Positions 1-12,900 of a DNA stretch of 64,000 bases are shown in pieces. The notes beneath the pieces are model-generated. The model saw only the letters and a program-made list of their open reading frames with translations. It did no database searches and was not told the DNA's origin. Both the position numbers and the translations under genes were made by a program. Position 1 is the first letter of the stretch; every line of letters starts with the position of its first letter. This DNA is from Nymphaea colorata (taxonomy: Eukaryota > Streptophyta > Magnoliopsida > Nymphaeales > Nymphaeaceae), in assembly GCF_008831285.2 (NCBI RefSeq), contig NC_045145.1:5580802-5644801 (forward strand), in the 5' to 3' direction.

Positions 1-2178
1 GATGGTGGGACTATGGTTATGAACAAAGCAAACACACCTGAACACCCGAGGAGTAAGAGGCCAGGGGTTATGAGTGGGACTAAGCACAGAGTAAGGAGTA
101 CGGCCATTCAACACGCGAGTGGGCATACGGTTGATGAGGTGGGCACTAGTGAGGAGAGCATCGCCCCAGTAGCGCTTAGGAACGTGCCTGTGGAACATAA
201 TAGCTCGAGTGACATCTAATAAATGGTGATTTTTACGTTCGGCCATGCCATTTTGAGGAGGAGTATAACTATAGGACGTCTTATGAACAATACCCTTGCC
301 CCGTAGGAAGTCCTCCAGGGATTGAGAGACATACTCCCTGGCATTATCAGTACGGAAAATCTGAACAGAGGACTGAAATTGATTTTTGACAAAGGCAACA
401 AATTTTTTGACAATGACAAGAACCTCACTGCGTTCTTTCAACAAGTACACGAACGTACAACGGGAGTAGTCATCAATCAGAGTCATAAAGTAATGGAAAC
501 CACGACAAGTGGGTACTCCCGAAGGACCCCAAACATCAGAGTAAACCAAAGCAAAAGGACGAGTGGTTTTATTGATAGACAAAGGGTACGAAGCCCTAAC
601 ATGCTTAGCAAACTGACACACTTCACATGTGAAGGAGTCCATGGAAACAGAAGTAAACAACCTAGGAAACAACTTCTTAATCAACTGGAATGGGAGATGT
701 CCAAGGCGCTCGTGCCATCTCATAATGCTAGACCTGTCCTCCACGCCCGTCAACTGTCTGCTAGTGGCTGAGATGAGAGCAGAGGCAACCTGTACGGGCA
801 GTCTGTAGAGGCCATCAATAACCGAACCAATCCCAATCTTCTTGCCCGTCACCAAGTCCTGCAGGGTACAATGATCAGCAGAGAAAATTAGATTACAATT
901 GAGTCCTTTGGTGATACTACTAACAGATAACAGATTCATAGGAATATTGAGAACATGAAGAGCATTATGCAGAAGATATTTATTTAATAAGGACAAACTC
1001 CCTTTTCCAGCCACAGAGATCGAGGACCCATCAGCCATAGAAACGCGTTGCTGCCGTGAAGACAATTTGTACTCTTAAAACATCTTAGGGTTTCCTGTCA
1101 TATGATGAGTAGCTCCACTGTCAACTACCCAATCACCAAGTAAGGGATTACCTTGATCACTTGTGGCAACAAGAGCTTGGGCTAACTGAGCTCCGTCAGA
1201 CGTGGAGGCTTCCTCCTTATTAGTAGATAACCGGCTGATATAAACTTGTAATTCCTTGATTTCGTCAGAGGAAAGCTTCAGTTTTTCAACACTGGGAGAG
1301 CTCGTATCAGGCACAGGAGGACCCCGCCTACCAGAGGGAGGACGACCACGTGTAAGCCTCTTCTCAGGATGAAGATCCCAACAAAAATAAACTGAGTGTC
1401 CCAACTTGTTACAGTGACTGCAACGTCGAATAGGACGTTGCCCAGTCCCTGGAGCATGACTAACAAAAGCAGAGGGTGAACTACCATGACTAGAGTCAAT
1501 ATGCATCACTTGACGGCATTGTTCCTCAGATTCCACCCGGGCATACACCTCCTCAATTCCAGGGGCCTCGTCACAGTTGAGAATTTGACTCCTAATGGAT
1601 TCAAATTCATCACGCAGACCTCCCAGAAAAATAAAAGTGCGGTCCATCCATTCTTTCTGTCAGTACAGTTCATGATCAGAACCACAATTCCAGTCATCTT
1701 TCACATGATAGTCCAGTTCCTCCCATTTAGTCTTCAGGGCTGCATAGAAGGATGCGGCAGACAAGTCACCCTGTTTAAGAGAACAAATGTTGCGTTTAAT
1801 CTAGTATGTACACAGGATTCTCTTTTTACGGCCATACATCCTCGCAAGCACAGTCCACATGTCATATGAGGTCGACTTTCACAAAATAAGGGGATGAATA
1901 TCAGCAGAAACAGAACTAATAATCCACACCTTAACTTGACTATCTTCCAACGCCCAAGTCGCCCATCCAGGATCAGTTTTACTAGGCGCAGGTTTCTCCC
2001 CAATGATATAGGGCAGATGACCACGACTAGTGATCCCAATTTCAAGCGCAGCAGACCAAGAGAGATAATTGTCTTTGTTCAGCCGAATAGAGGTAACTTG
2101 AACAGGCACATTTTCTCTCTTGGTATTGTTGCCCATGTCAAAGGTAACATCGGTCTTGGAGGTCATCTCTTCAGCCAT
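1..2178 (-). pseudogene. Copia gag-pol remnant (gag, protease, integrase)
   Basis: I chose the ATG at 2178 (protein begins MAEEMTSKTD) because Copia gag homology starts just after it. The N-terminal gag motif LNKDNYLSWSAALE follows, then the UBN2-type gag around 1880-1530, a CX2CX4HX4C zinc knuckle (CSHCNKLGHSVYFC) near 1420-1380, and the protease motif DSGATHHMTG near 1125-1095. Next come the pre-integrase region and the integrase core, with SDVWGP, a second aspartate in TDNAREY and the glutamate in NGMAERKN. The frame is unbroken by shifts but carries in-frame stops near 1880, 1800, 1660 and 1073. The retained register suggests decay mainly by point mutation. Domain calls follow the known Copia order; the product is not functional. 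Confidence 0.9.
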
Positions 2179-2490
2179 AACGACCACAAAAAATCCAACA
2201 GACAGAGAATACCAGAAGAAATGAGGAGGAGGACCCGGGCACTGTACTTTGTCTAAAATGGAGGACGGGCGAGCAGCAGAGCAGCAAGCGTTGGGCGGTG
2301 TCGGGCGGCGTCGAACGGCGAGCGGCGTTGGGCGGTGCACTCCAGGCAACGGTGGGTGGTGGGACCGCGTGCTGCGACGGCGGCGGGACTAAGGGCGACG
2401 TCGGAGATAAAACTTTAGCAAGGTCAGACTTAGGGTTCCAAAAAAAACCCTAAATCACACACGAACGAAGAGGCCAAATAGCACGATTTT

Positions 2491-2503
2491 GGCTCTGATA
2501 CCA
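2491..2503 (-). other. Primer-binding site of Copia element A
   Basis: On the minus strand the bases right after the LTR read TGGTATCAGAGCC, the complement of the 3' end of initiator methionine tRNA used by most plant Copia elements to prime minus-strand DNA synthesis. There is no gap to the LTR. Confidence 0.92.
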
Positions 2504-2788
2504 TGTAGAAACACGCAGCGGAAGAGGAGAAGAAAAACAAACATAGGATTTACGTGGAAAACCTCGAAACGAGGTGAAAAACCACGAGGAAGCTCTAACC
2601 TAGGGGCAAAACCGCAACCCTAGGAGAGAGAAACTTAATTCACTTAATCAACAATTACAATAAGTGATTAGAATAAAAGAGGGACGAAGAGAGACCTGCC
2701 TAGGGAACCGAGCCCATCCTCGGTTCCCACACCCATGGGTACCGGGTCCATATCCGGACCCGGTTCCCTATTACACGGTATTCTAACA
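2504..2788 (-). repeat. 5' LTR of Copia element A
   Basis: In element orientation this 285-bp segment starts TGTTAGAATACC and ends TTTCTACA, so it has the TG...CA ends of an LTR. It lies directly against a tRNA-Met type primer-binding site. The second LTR is outside the window, so pairwise age cannot be read. Confidence 0.88.
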
Positions 2789-3990
2789 GCCTCTAATCCA
2801 CCTGTGGTCTGATGGATTGCACGACACTCGGTCTGATGGTTGTCATTTCTGGTTTTGATGTTTGATCTACAAGATCCGGTAGTAGATTCCAATGTTTTCT
2901 CCTCTGGATTTGTAGTCAGTCACCTCTTGCAGTAGAGATCTTCTATTGGAATGTTTTGGTGCCATCGGCTTCCACCGGCTATGGCGTTCCTGCCTTGGAG
3001 AATAAATTCAAACTCTTCAATTTCATTAAACTTGGATGATGCAAAAATACAACAGTCTCCAACTTATGCACGTGCTGGACTTTCCCAAGTCGATGCTCGT
3101 TCAAGCGGTCTTAGATAGATACAAATGAATGAATCTAAAATAAAAAGCAAAGCAAAGTACATGTGTGAAATTTTTCGAAGTGGCTCAGTCTGTTCCTGCT
3201 TAGGAGGTGCCTGAGCTTGCATCTCAGACTGAGTTGTCCATTCATACCTCATTGTCGGTCGCCTGGGCTCTTGGCCTTCAAGCGCCAAAATTCACCCTAG
3301 GCTGTTGTTGCAGTGACTGGAGTCGGTTGCTAACCTCTGGACTTTCTTCCTTGGCCTGCTGGGCACTGGTTACCATGGTCTGACACTGCCTTCCCTCTGG
3401 CACGTCGCTACATGTTGTCGCATAGTCTGACGAGGTTCCCTACTTAGTCTCACTTTGTTTCATGCTATGCGTGTCAACTGGACCAAAAGCGGCATTAACC
3501 TCACTTTGATTATGGTTGTATGAGTCAACTGGCTTGGCATTGGCTTGTTGCGCATAGGCCATCTTCGACCACAATAACCTCCCTTCACGAAAGAGCTCGC
3601 TCATCCACACACTTCGTATGATGTGCGCCTCTTCCCTAAGCATCGCTCTCGGCCGCCTGTTGTAGCGGTCGGTACTTTTTAACAGCACTCGCACCCAATG
3701 TCTATTGTGGTCGACATCCTTCGGTTGCGTGTAACGCCACAACTAGCTGTCTGTTGTGTGTCATGGCTGTGCACACATCCGTGGTCAGTAGAATCTCACG
3801 TGTCTCTTCAAGATCCTCAACCTCTACCTGCGGTCGTGGACACTCTTCAGTTAGCCTCCTTTGCTTGGCTGGCGGTATTTATCGTGCCCAACGAAGTCTT
3901 ACACCTTCTGCCTGCGATCCTTGGTGTTCCTTGGCAGCACTATCGGTAGGTCTCGACATAGTCCAAGGCAGGCCTATAACAACAACACAC
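2789..3990. repeat. Diverged direct repeat, left copy (possible old LTR)
   Basis: This stretch aligns by eye with about 6270-7650 in the same orientation. Landmarks occur in the same order in both: 'cagtctcca' then 'gttggac/gctggac', 'gaatgaatcta', 'ttaacctcactttgatt' or 'tagcctcactttgatt', 'gcgcatag', 'ataacctccct', and 'gtccaaggc' at the far end. The copies are strongly diverged, with many indels. The left end is cut by Copia element A, so the true start is unknown. LTRs of a decayed retroelement are the simplest explanation, but I could not find clear TG...CA ends or a primer-binding site. Confidence 0.55.
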
Positions 3991-6269
3991 AGCCAACACC
4001 ACTCATGCCCCAAGACATCTGGTGCTTCCCAACGGCTGCCTTTGTGCCGGCACAGCCATGCAAACAAGCAAAAAATTGTGAGGCGCATAATGCTGAAATG
4101 CGAGATAAACTTATGGATCTATTACGCTTGGACTGGTTGCTACTAAAAATCACGCACAATGCTCAGACGTTGCGCAAGATAAATTGGAGAAAGGTAGTGA
4201 ACGGCTAACTGATATTAGGCTTTACAAAATTTCCCCTGCCGAACAGCACTCCGACACAATATCAACCCTAGGTAGAGACACAAGTGAGGTTATCACTACC
4301 CAAGTTTAGCCTAATTCAACAACTACGAGTTTGTGAGGCTTTACAATTGTATGCAATACAATAAGCTCTCTTCATCACTCAGCCATTCACAATCCATCTA
4401 TCTAAACCATCCTGTCATGCAATCCCTAACGGCCAAATCATACCCAATTTCCCTTAGGTAGGTCACTCAGCCCAGGACCGTGTCCTCAGCAAGTGTGCTT
4501 TGGAGGACTCCACTAACGGCTGCAGGCCAATGGCCGGCTAGAATCAAGCACACCCGCTCGCTGCTATAGGGGGTTGACAAGTCTCACCTGTCAGGGCCTC
4601 GTTGGCGTCTCCACTAGCAATAGTCAGCTGAAAAGAAAGGCTGTAGTTGACACTACCTCGGCAATTCAACTTCAGTCCTCCAATAGCTACTGCTCCCAGT
4701 TGCTACAGCTAGCGCAAGGCCACCGTCGACACCTTGGCTCAATACAAAGTAGGAAATCACTTATTCTATTAAAACAGCAAGTGTAGGTTACAAGTGGAGG
4801 AGGTTCATCACCAGATCACCAAATTTGCCCCAATTCACAGTCGTATGGGGAAGGCAGTCGCTATGGTCTTCCTCCAAGCAGTCGGCTTTGCTATAGACAG
4901 GTTCTTGCTCCTTTGAGAGACTGAAAGTCGATGTCAAACTCCAATAGAACAGACAGAGGTTACTGTCAGACAATAGATTGATTCAGAGAATTCCCATGTA
5001 AACAAGGGTCACTAGACTGTCAATTGAACTACATGAGATGATAGGATTGGGGGTGGCGATTGCTAGTAAGCACCCATGGACATGTTCACTTCCCAAGACA
5101 GCTCCTACTCATAGCAACTAGAATTGCTCGACAGCAGGTTCTCTAGCTAGAAATTTAGCTCAAAAGCAACATCAAGTCATAGTCCAATTAAGGAGATATT
5201 CAATATGAGTCTCTAGTTAGGATTTGTCATCAGATTATTAGTTTTAACCCAATCTGTGGAAGTATTGGGGATGAGATCGAGGCTCAGCCTCACCGGTGAA
5301 CATAGACAGCTCTAGAGAGAGGCGATACTTCAGAAATTAGGCGTTTACTCCTGGAACCTCAGATTGAGCTGGAACTATGTCAGAATATTTTCCAATCTCT
5401 TGAGATTCGGAATAGCTCCTACTCGGCAGTCAATTCTGTCGGAATAATGAAAGCCAGCATATTCTTCTACCGCATGTTGCGAGTAGTCACTCTCGTTTCC
5501 TGTTTCGATTTCTCCCTCGACAAAATCATCGTTTTTCCCAAATTGAATATATATAATTAATCAATTCACAGCACAGGAAACTAATTAATAGAGGAGATTG
5601 CTGAAATGAATCACCGGATTATGAAGAATCCCAATTCCTAACGGAGACTGGGGCATTGTCGCCATTCAGTGAAAATATCGACTAACCTCCATTGTCTCTG
5701 CCTGAATTTCGTTCAGCTTCTGATCTTCATCATTTCCTCTCTAATTGATCTCCAATTGCATGAGGATGATCGCCAGGTTAGGGTGACTCTGACTGACCAC
5801 AGACCCTACTCCAGTAGGACTTTGGTCGCTGGATTTGTCGATTAGAACAGAAATGCCTCTTGTGGTCGATAGTAATGAACCGATTACAAATCCGCTCGAT
5901 TCAACTCTTCATTTACTTGATTTATCATCTGATTCCCTCTAATTCTTATCGCAAACCAATAACAAAGAATTAAAATCAAATTGCAACTAATTTCATCGAT
6001 CAATTTTCAATCACGGATTATCTAGATCAGATGTTAGACAGCATGTCGAACAGTGACTGAATCATCTAATCCGTCAGCTCTGATCGTGAATTATGATCAG
6101 CCATGACTATAACCAAGACCCAAAGAGCTAGATATACATTAGACCGGGCTTCACAACAATGGAATCGTAGGATCTTCAGATCTCATTGATCCAATTACAA
6201 GCATATCAAACAAGATCAGAAACAGGGAACACTGTTAGAGTTTGGTGACTTGCCTGTCCATGATTCACT
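3991..6269. other. Non-coding stretch between the two diverged repeats
   Basis: No open frame of convincing length or recognised domain lies here. If the flanking repeats are old LTRs this is the internal region, about 2.3 kb, too short for a full gag-pol. A weak gag-like run (CKQAKNCEAHNAEMRDKLMD, near 4060-4120) can be read on the plus strand, but it is not convincing. From about 5500 onward the DNA becomes AT-rich. Confidence 0.45.
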
Positions 6270-7650
6270 GGTGGAAGTCATCACAGAATACGGGAGATGA
6301 TCATTTGTAGGTGCTTGTCCATAGATTTGGATTGGCTGCCTCTAAACCTTCGGTGATTGAGAGGAATGCACAGGCGATCGATGAAGTGTGTCTGCGATGG
6401 AGATTCGTGCATCTGAAATAGTTCAGCAGCAATCTACCGGCGACAGCTGTGAATTCCTGCTACAGGTCGAAGTAACTTGTGATTGGGATTTTCAGTCGAG
6501 AAGTTTTGTCATCAGCTCTCACTGGCAAAGGGAGTCCCTCCCAGATTCAAACTCAAATTCTCATTTTCTCAAAAACCATACTAATTACACGCAGTCTCCA
6601 GCTTTTATAGTGTTGGACTATCACGAGCCAAAACTTGTTACGTCAGTCTCAGACTGATACACATAGAATGAATCTAGATGCTAAGTAAAAGAAAATGCAT
6701 TTATTCAAATTGGTCTAAGAATTGTCTCAGTTGGTACACGCTCAGGTTGCTCTTGAGCTAGTCTCGGTCTAGATCAGTCACCCGCACCTACTTGGGCTAC
6801 TCCCAGGCTAGCTCGATCTCTGCTTGGTCCTTCGATCTGCACCCACCTTGGTTTGCCCTAGGCTGCTGCTGACGTTGTCGTGCCATCGAGTCCTCAAGTT
6901 GTCGCAACTGTTTGCCTTGGTTGTATTCTGACTAGACTCCCTCGTAAGTCTCTTTAACTTGGTCGATAAGGCATTGGTCACCCTAACTTGTTGTTGGGTT
7001 CCTTCTTGCTGAACACTGTGACTTGTCTCACAGTTGGCTCGAGTCCCCTATTTAGCCTCACTTAGGGTGAGACAGCCTAGCCCAATCGCCCCCCTGGCTA
7101 CAGCATGTCGCATGCAGCTCGCTTGGCTACAATATTTAGCCTCACTTTGATTTCAGCCGTGTGCATCAGTTGGCTCGGCCTTGGCACTTTGCGCATAGTC
7201 TCCCTCGGTCGCGCCTCTGCCTTCGAATAACCTCCCTATGCATATTACTACCTGTTGCAGTGTCTGACTCAGCCTCCTCCTATTGCCCACGGCGCTCTTC
7301 ACTTGCGCACCCTTATTCGGCTCCACGCACGCAGCTGCTCTTGATTGTGTGCCCAGTCACATCGTGTAACACACAGTCGCCTCATCAACATTAACCTCAC
7401 TTGGTGCTAACTCGCACCCTTTGATATTCTCACGCTGTGGCGCGTGGCTTCCCTCGGCATCACTCTTGGTCACATTACACTTGTGCCCTCTACCTGCTAC
7501 TCTCGGCATCTTTTGGCCGCACATATGGCCCTTGCCTACCGCTCATCACCTATCTCAGTGTCATGCGCACCCAAGGCCGGCTTGATGCAACGCCTATCGA
7601 TTGGACTGTCGATAGCCATCGATAGGGTCCAAGGCTGAATCATAACAGGA
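6270..7650. repeat. Diverged direct repeat, right copy (possible old LTR)
   Basis: Partner of the repeat at 2789-3990, with the same order of short landmarks and the same end sequence 'gtccaaggc'. Similarity is clearest from about 6530 to 7240 and again at 7600-7640. Several small frames here (7161-7638) are unsupported and probably chance. Confidence 0.5.
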
Positions 7651-7739
7651 TCATAGCGTAATGCCGAGGGATAGCTTACAGACAAATCGATAGTGTGCCA
7701 ATGCAATGGATCCACCGATTTAGCTCAATTGTTTGTCAT

Positions 7740-8779
7740 TCAATAAAAAATATTTAAAAAATTAATTTTTGAAAAATGAATAAATATATAAAATAATTTA
7801 AAAATCCCTAAATTATGTTTTGGAACTATTAAAAGCTGGCACATAGCACTCTTGTCTTGAATTGCCAAACATTTGAATCAGTTTGCCATTGGTTAAATTC
7901 TAATCAACCAAGTTTTTTTATTCTGATGATAATGTTGGTTCCTAGCTAAGCGACCAAAATTATGACACACTTTTTACATAATCATTTCCTATATAGACAT
8001 ATTTTATTCTTTTTTCAATTTTTGTTTGCTAAAAGGAATATAAGGTTCCACAAGACCTAATTTTCTTAGCCCTTGAGAAAACATATATTGTTGGAGGTAC
8101 TTTTGCATGATCTAAATCGTTATATATACATGTTTCTTCTTGTCTATTTACTAAACTATATGCTCAACTGGCCTCATTTGAAAAAAAAAAAACAGAAAAC
8201 AAAAACAAACATACATTCTTTTGCCTAATGCAAGCTTATCATTCAATTTCCTCCTAATACAAGCTGATCATTCCAACGTAGAGATCTGGATACCACTAGT
8301 TTTTAATACTTTTCATTTTTTGTTAATATGTTTTCATCAATATTCTAACAACTCAAACAGAACCACATACCATATACTCAACTGGCCTCATTTTTCCAAG
8401 AAACATTCTTTTGCCTAATACAAGCTAATTATTCAATTTTTTGCTTAATACAAGCTGATCATTCAATTTTTCATTCTTCTTTTAAGGTAGATATCTGGAT
8501 ACCATTGGTTTTTATATTTGTAGCCTAACTAATTGTAAAAGCCTTTTGTTAACATGTAGTTCATGTTATCAAGTAACTTAACAATAGTGGTGACTCGATG
8601 CTTTTAAAAAAAAAAAACACGTACTGATATATAAATAAGTTTCTAATGCTTTTCTTCTTCTTTTTTAACTAAATAATCAATGATCATATACATATAACAC
8701 CTTCAATCGGTCCTTCAGTTATGTTTCCAAGATGGAGAAAGTCTAAAAACAACACACAATAAAAAGAAAGCCGGCAAAA
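7740..8779. other. AT-rich non-coding stretch
   Basis: No gene is visible. It holds A-runs, T-runs and one local duplication (8150-8520). It separates the repeat pair on the left from the LRR remnant on the right. Confidence 0.6.
8150..8520. repeat. Imperfect tandem duplication, about 200-bp unit
   Basis: Two adjacent units share, in order, 'ctcaactggcctcattt', 'ttttgcctaat.caagct', 'acaagctgatcattc' and 'atctggataccact/ttggtttttaa/t'. Unit 1 runs about 8150-8345 and unit 2 about 8365-8520. The second unit itself repeats the 'ttgc.taatacaagct' piece. No coding potential. Confidence 0.7.
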
Positions 8780-9937
8780 CTAACATGGCTTGGAGGAACT
8801 AGAATGCACCTTAAAAATCCTTGTCATGAAGGTAGGACTAAGCTGGCTGAACCCTGATAAACCACCACATGGCCCTGGCAATTCTAAGGTCTCCAAGTTG
8901 TCCGCGATGCTCTCTAGGCTGCAAATGTCTTTGAGTAATCTGCACCGATCGAGTTTCAACTTCTTCAAGGACTTCAAGTTTGAAACGTCTAATATCGTTC
9001 TCAAGTTGTTGCACTCCCGAGCATTAAGAACACGCAGAGAAGAGGGGAGTGGGGGAAGAGACTGTAGGTTCTCGCAACACTTCAAACAAAGTTGTTCAAG
9101 TTAAGGGAAGTTGCTCATGGATGAGGGCAAGTCGCTAATATTGGTGTGGCTCAAGTTGAAGGTTCTCACTAAGCACCACTAGCAAACATCGAGGATGTTA
9201 GAAAAATAAAGCAGAATAAAAAATAGTTTGGGTGAAAGACAGGTGTAAGTGACAAAGCATCCCAATAAGATGTGCCATAGAAGTGGGCAGGAATGTGATG
9301 TTGTCGTAGCCTCTTAGCGACAATTTCTCAAGTCTTCCCAGTGATGCCATCTAGTCAGGTACATGCTTGAGTGCTCGACAGTTCAACTTGAGGGACCTAA
9401 GATTTTCGAACATCCTTCCAGCTGTGACAGGTAGACCTTCTATGTCGCAGCAGCTTATGTACAATTCCTCAACACTTGCTACTAGTGACAAGCCCTCACC
9501 AATCGAGTCTAGGCTGACACACTTCAGTTTGAAGGACTTGAGCTTCTGCAATTGTCCAAGCCACTCGGGTAGAGCTCTAAGGTTCTCACAATGCAGTATA
9601 AAGGACTTGAACTTTTGCAATTGTCCAAGCCACTCTGCTAGAGCTCTGAGGTTGTGGAAACCTATGGACAATGCGTCGAGGTTTGTTAGTCGGCCATGAT
9701 AGGAGGCAGCTCTTGGATTGAATCATCTTCAATTGTCAAATCTTTTACCTTCTCGCAAGATGAATTCAGTATTATTGCAAGCCACTCCGAAGCTCCAGTG
9801 TATTCATCGATTCACAGTAATGAGTCGAGGTCTATTAGATTCAAAGTTGGGTCCGCTGCAAAATGGTCTATGTACAACTCCTTTAGAGAGTCCAGCCTCC
9901 ACAAAGAATAATATAGCTTTTCGATGAGAGGGTTTCT
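8780..9937 (-). pseudogene. LRR region of a disease-resistance-type protein, truncated and frameshifted
   Basis: On the minus strand, successive leucine-rich repeats can be read: LDSLKELYIDHF near 9880; then a block at 9671-9351 with two near-identical units (LPEWLGQLQKLKSFKLKC and LAEWLGQLQKFKSFILHC) and VEELYISCCDIEGLPV; then, at 9085-8780, NLQSLPPLPSSLRVLNARE, LKSLKKLKLDRC and LETLELPG. The style resembles the C-terminal LRRs of plant NLR proteins, especially the TIR class. No NB-ARC or TIR domain is present. In-frame stops and frame changes separate the blocks (near 9690-9790 and 9105-9350). The 5' side is cut off exactly at 9938 by a Tekay LTR. Function is lost; the family assignment is by pattern only. 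Confidence 0.85.
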
Positions 9938-12900
9938 TGTAACGTTATTCATTATTGCAGGTCAGATTTGGATCGGGGTCCAGACCCGGACCCAAACCTC
10001 ACCCGCATGAGGAGCTTGACACAGGGCCCTCCTTCTCCATCTTTCTCTCAGCCTCCCTCTTTGTTGCCCTTTCAGCCCGCAAGTGACCACTTGATGCAGG
10101 GAAGAAGAAGGCGGAGGATAGTGCAGCGGTGGAGGGAACGGCGGTGGCGGCGGTGCATAGGTGAGCCGTTGGTCTCTCTCTCTGTCTCTTCTTTCTTCTT
10201 CTTCTTCTTCTTCTTCTTCTTCTTCTCCCTCACCCTTCACCTCACCTTTACCTCTCTCTACTGGTCGTCTCTCTCCGTCAACACCCTCCTTCTTCCCGCT
10301 CTCTCCCTCTCTCTCTCTGCTTGAGCTCTTTCCCCGTCTCCTCTATCTCCTCCTCTCCATCTCCCCATTTCCTGCTCGATTTCCCTCTTTGCCTGTCTCT
10401 CCCCTCTATCCAAACTCTCTCTACCAGTCTCCCCCCTTTGTCAACGCCCTCTCTCTCGCATGCTCTTTCTCTTCTCTACTCTCCCATTTCACTGCCTGCA
10501 CCCCCTCCTCACCGCCAGCCTCCTCCCACTCATATCTCTCATCTTCTCTCTTTCATTTTCAACCTCCCTCTCTCTTGTTGTCTCCTGCCTCCTCCAACTG
10601 AACCATCCCTCTTAGTGCAACCTCGTTCTCATAGCTGAAGGCCTTCTTTTTATAGCAGACCCCTCTTTGGATCTATCTTTCGCTAAACCTCACCCTGTTT
10701 ATTGTTGTTTGGTTGGTCTGCAGCTTGAGGAAGCATCTTGCCCCTCATACCAGTGAAGTGAAGGCATTGGTGGTTAAGGCAACAAGCAATCATTGGAGTT
10801 GGCGCTTAGTCGAACACTTGAGGTGCCTGTCGGGAACACTAGAACAGTTTGGACTCTAAGATTGGGGTGAGCGAAGCCTGATTGAGCCTAAATAGTTTAA
10901 TATTTTATGTTAGCGCATGCATAATTAATGATTGAGCATGCTAGACTTAAGATTGAAAGATTTAGAATGCATATTAGCAACATACGCTATTTTGGAGAAA
11001 GTCTAGGACTATTTTAAGAAGGATGTGGATCTTCATGTATAATTATCTTTTTAGCATGATTGGTTAATTTTTGAAGCGATTAGGTAACATGGTAGAGATT
11101 TGATGTGGTTGAGAAGATGTGGGGTCATTGTTACAAACATGTTGTGCATGCTATTGTCGATGGGTGTATTGTGTTGTTGGTTGGGAAAGAGCATGTAAGT
11201 TGGGTGTAATTATTGGGAAGACGACTCAACTAAGGAAAGCAAGTGAGAAATGTGTTAGTTATAGTAACTGTCTACACCTTTGTGTGGTGATGACCTTTGT
11301 CTCAGTGATTATATTTCATACTTGTATAGAATGTAAAGGGGAGCGAGTAGAGAACTTATTACATACTTATGCTTGCGGGTACACCGGGCATGTCGAGTAG
11401 ACCTTGAGCGACAAGATTTGAAGCTCAAAGCATTTTAAGTAATTTTGGCGACGCAAGATAGGTGTGGCGGCATTCCAGGCAAATCCCTGCCTGGGGCCAA
11501 CTTTTGAATGTGTGTTTTCAGGATCGTTGGATCTTATGATTGTGATGTGATTGAATGATTGTGATGTAATTGAGTAAATGTAATTGAATGTTTATGTGAT
11601 TAGTTTTGTTTTTAAAATTACTATGCAATTGCATTTGCATGATAGCAATGATAACTGCTTAGGACATATGAGGTGGGTATCGAGTCGAGTATCTCCTCGA
11701 CCCCAATTGTGTATTAGAAAGCATCCTAAAATGATAATTACCTAGGACAGCTACGAGTCAATCACGGATCGAGACTACTCTACATGGTTTGGCTAAGTTT
11801 CGAAAGATGTGATTGATGTGTGCGACTAATGTAAATGTCGTGATATGTTGTCGTGAGCATGAATGCAAATGAATGAAATTGAATGGCAGTTATACTCGTA
11901 ATGTTATGACGGCTAGCTAAGAATGTTAACTATATGTGTAGCCCTCATGTGGAGGCAATTGGAGGTATGGGTGCACTCGCAAAGTGAACCAACCTTTGAG
12001 CTAGCCGGTCAATTTGTGAATGTGCTTTCATAATGATAAGTAAAAAAAAATAAGAGATGAGAGGCCAGTGGGTTGTAGCAATGTGTTTGAAAGATGTCCC
12101 GCCTTCACCAACGGTCTCGCCTACTCAGAGAGCATGTGGTGCAAGGCCACATAGTACCATTGTGTGATGTGCTTGGAGCGTTAGGCTCCCACCATCCCAA
12201 ACTGGGTGTCCTAGAGAAGGCTGAGCAACTCTCCTTGGAATTCACACATCCAGGGATGAGTGATCTTATGCTGCAGCGTGAATGGATCCATATCGTTTCG
12301 ACCCACCACAGGGGTTGTCTCTCGATTGTAGGTCGCTCGTGGTGTGCACGTACCTGTGTTTGCAACCACAAGAGTTGTCAATTCACTAATGCTAATGTAA
12401 ATGAAAAGAATGTGAATGAAGTGTATGTGAATGAAGTGATTGTAAATGATGTGTTTAGTCATGAATTACATGTGACTATTGAATGTGATATTGTGGTCGT
12501 TGAGTGGCCTTTACATGTCGTGGTTTATGTGAGGGGCTTTTATGACAAGTCATGTGACTGTATGTCCTATCACAACATGATAGTGATTTGCTTTAGTAAC
12601 TGTTATATCTCATATATGAGCCCTTACCTAAGAGGGTTAGAGATTTATCTGGCTTGTTGCCATACTACAAAAGCTAAGCCTTTTGTTGTCATATTTTTTA
12701 GGTTTTGGTAGACCTGAGGCAGCAGATTGATCAGATGGCTCTACTCACATCATATTGGGGAGGTTTTGGGTCTATTGTAGTGTTGGCGCATCATGTTCTG
12801 GTCTTGTTGATGTCTTATTTTTGTTAGACATCAATGTTGTGATTTTGGGCATTTTTGTCATATGTATTATTAAGAAATATGATGTGATTTTGTATAGACT

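Larger units (their letters stand above)
1..2788 (-). mobile_element. Ty1/Copia LTR retrotransposon A, 5' part (continues beyond base 1)
   Basis: Reading leftward on the minus strand the order is: LTR (2504-2788), primer-binding site, gag, zinc knuckle, protease, integrase. This is the Ty1/Copia order with protease before integrase. The integrase runs off the window at base 1, so reverse transcriptase, RNase H and the 3' LTR lie outside. The internal frame keeps one register from the ATG at 2178 but has several in-frame stops, so this copy is dead. It inserted into the left copy of an older direct repeat. The bases just outside the LTR (gcctc, 2789-2793) would be one half of the target duplication; the other half is not in view. 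Confidence 0.93.

Noticed and set aside
322-771. 149-codon plus-strand frame
   Set aside because: It is antisense to the Copia integrase reading and has no family of its own.
10161-10638. Two long overlapping serine/leucine/proline-rich frames
   Set aside because: They run through a pyrimidine-rich microsatellite tract of an LTR; composition alone keeps them open.
12094-12711. 205-codon frame
   Set aside because: It lies wholly inside the 5' LTR of the Tekay element, has no domain, and repeats of 'gtgaatga' shape its sequence.
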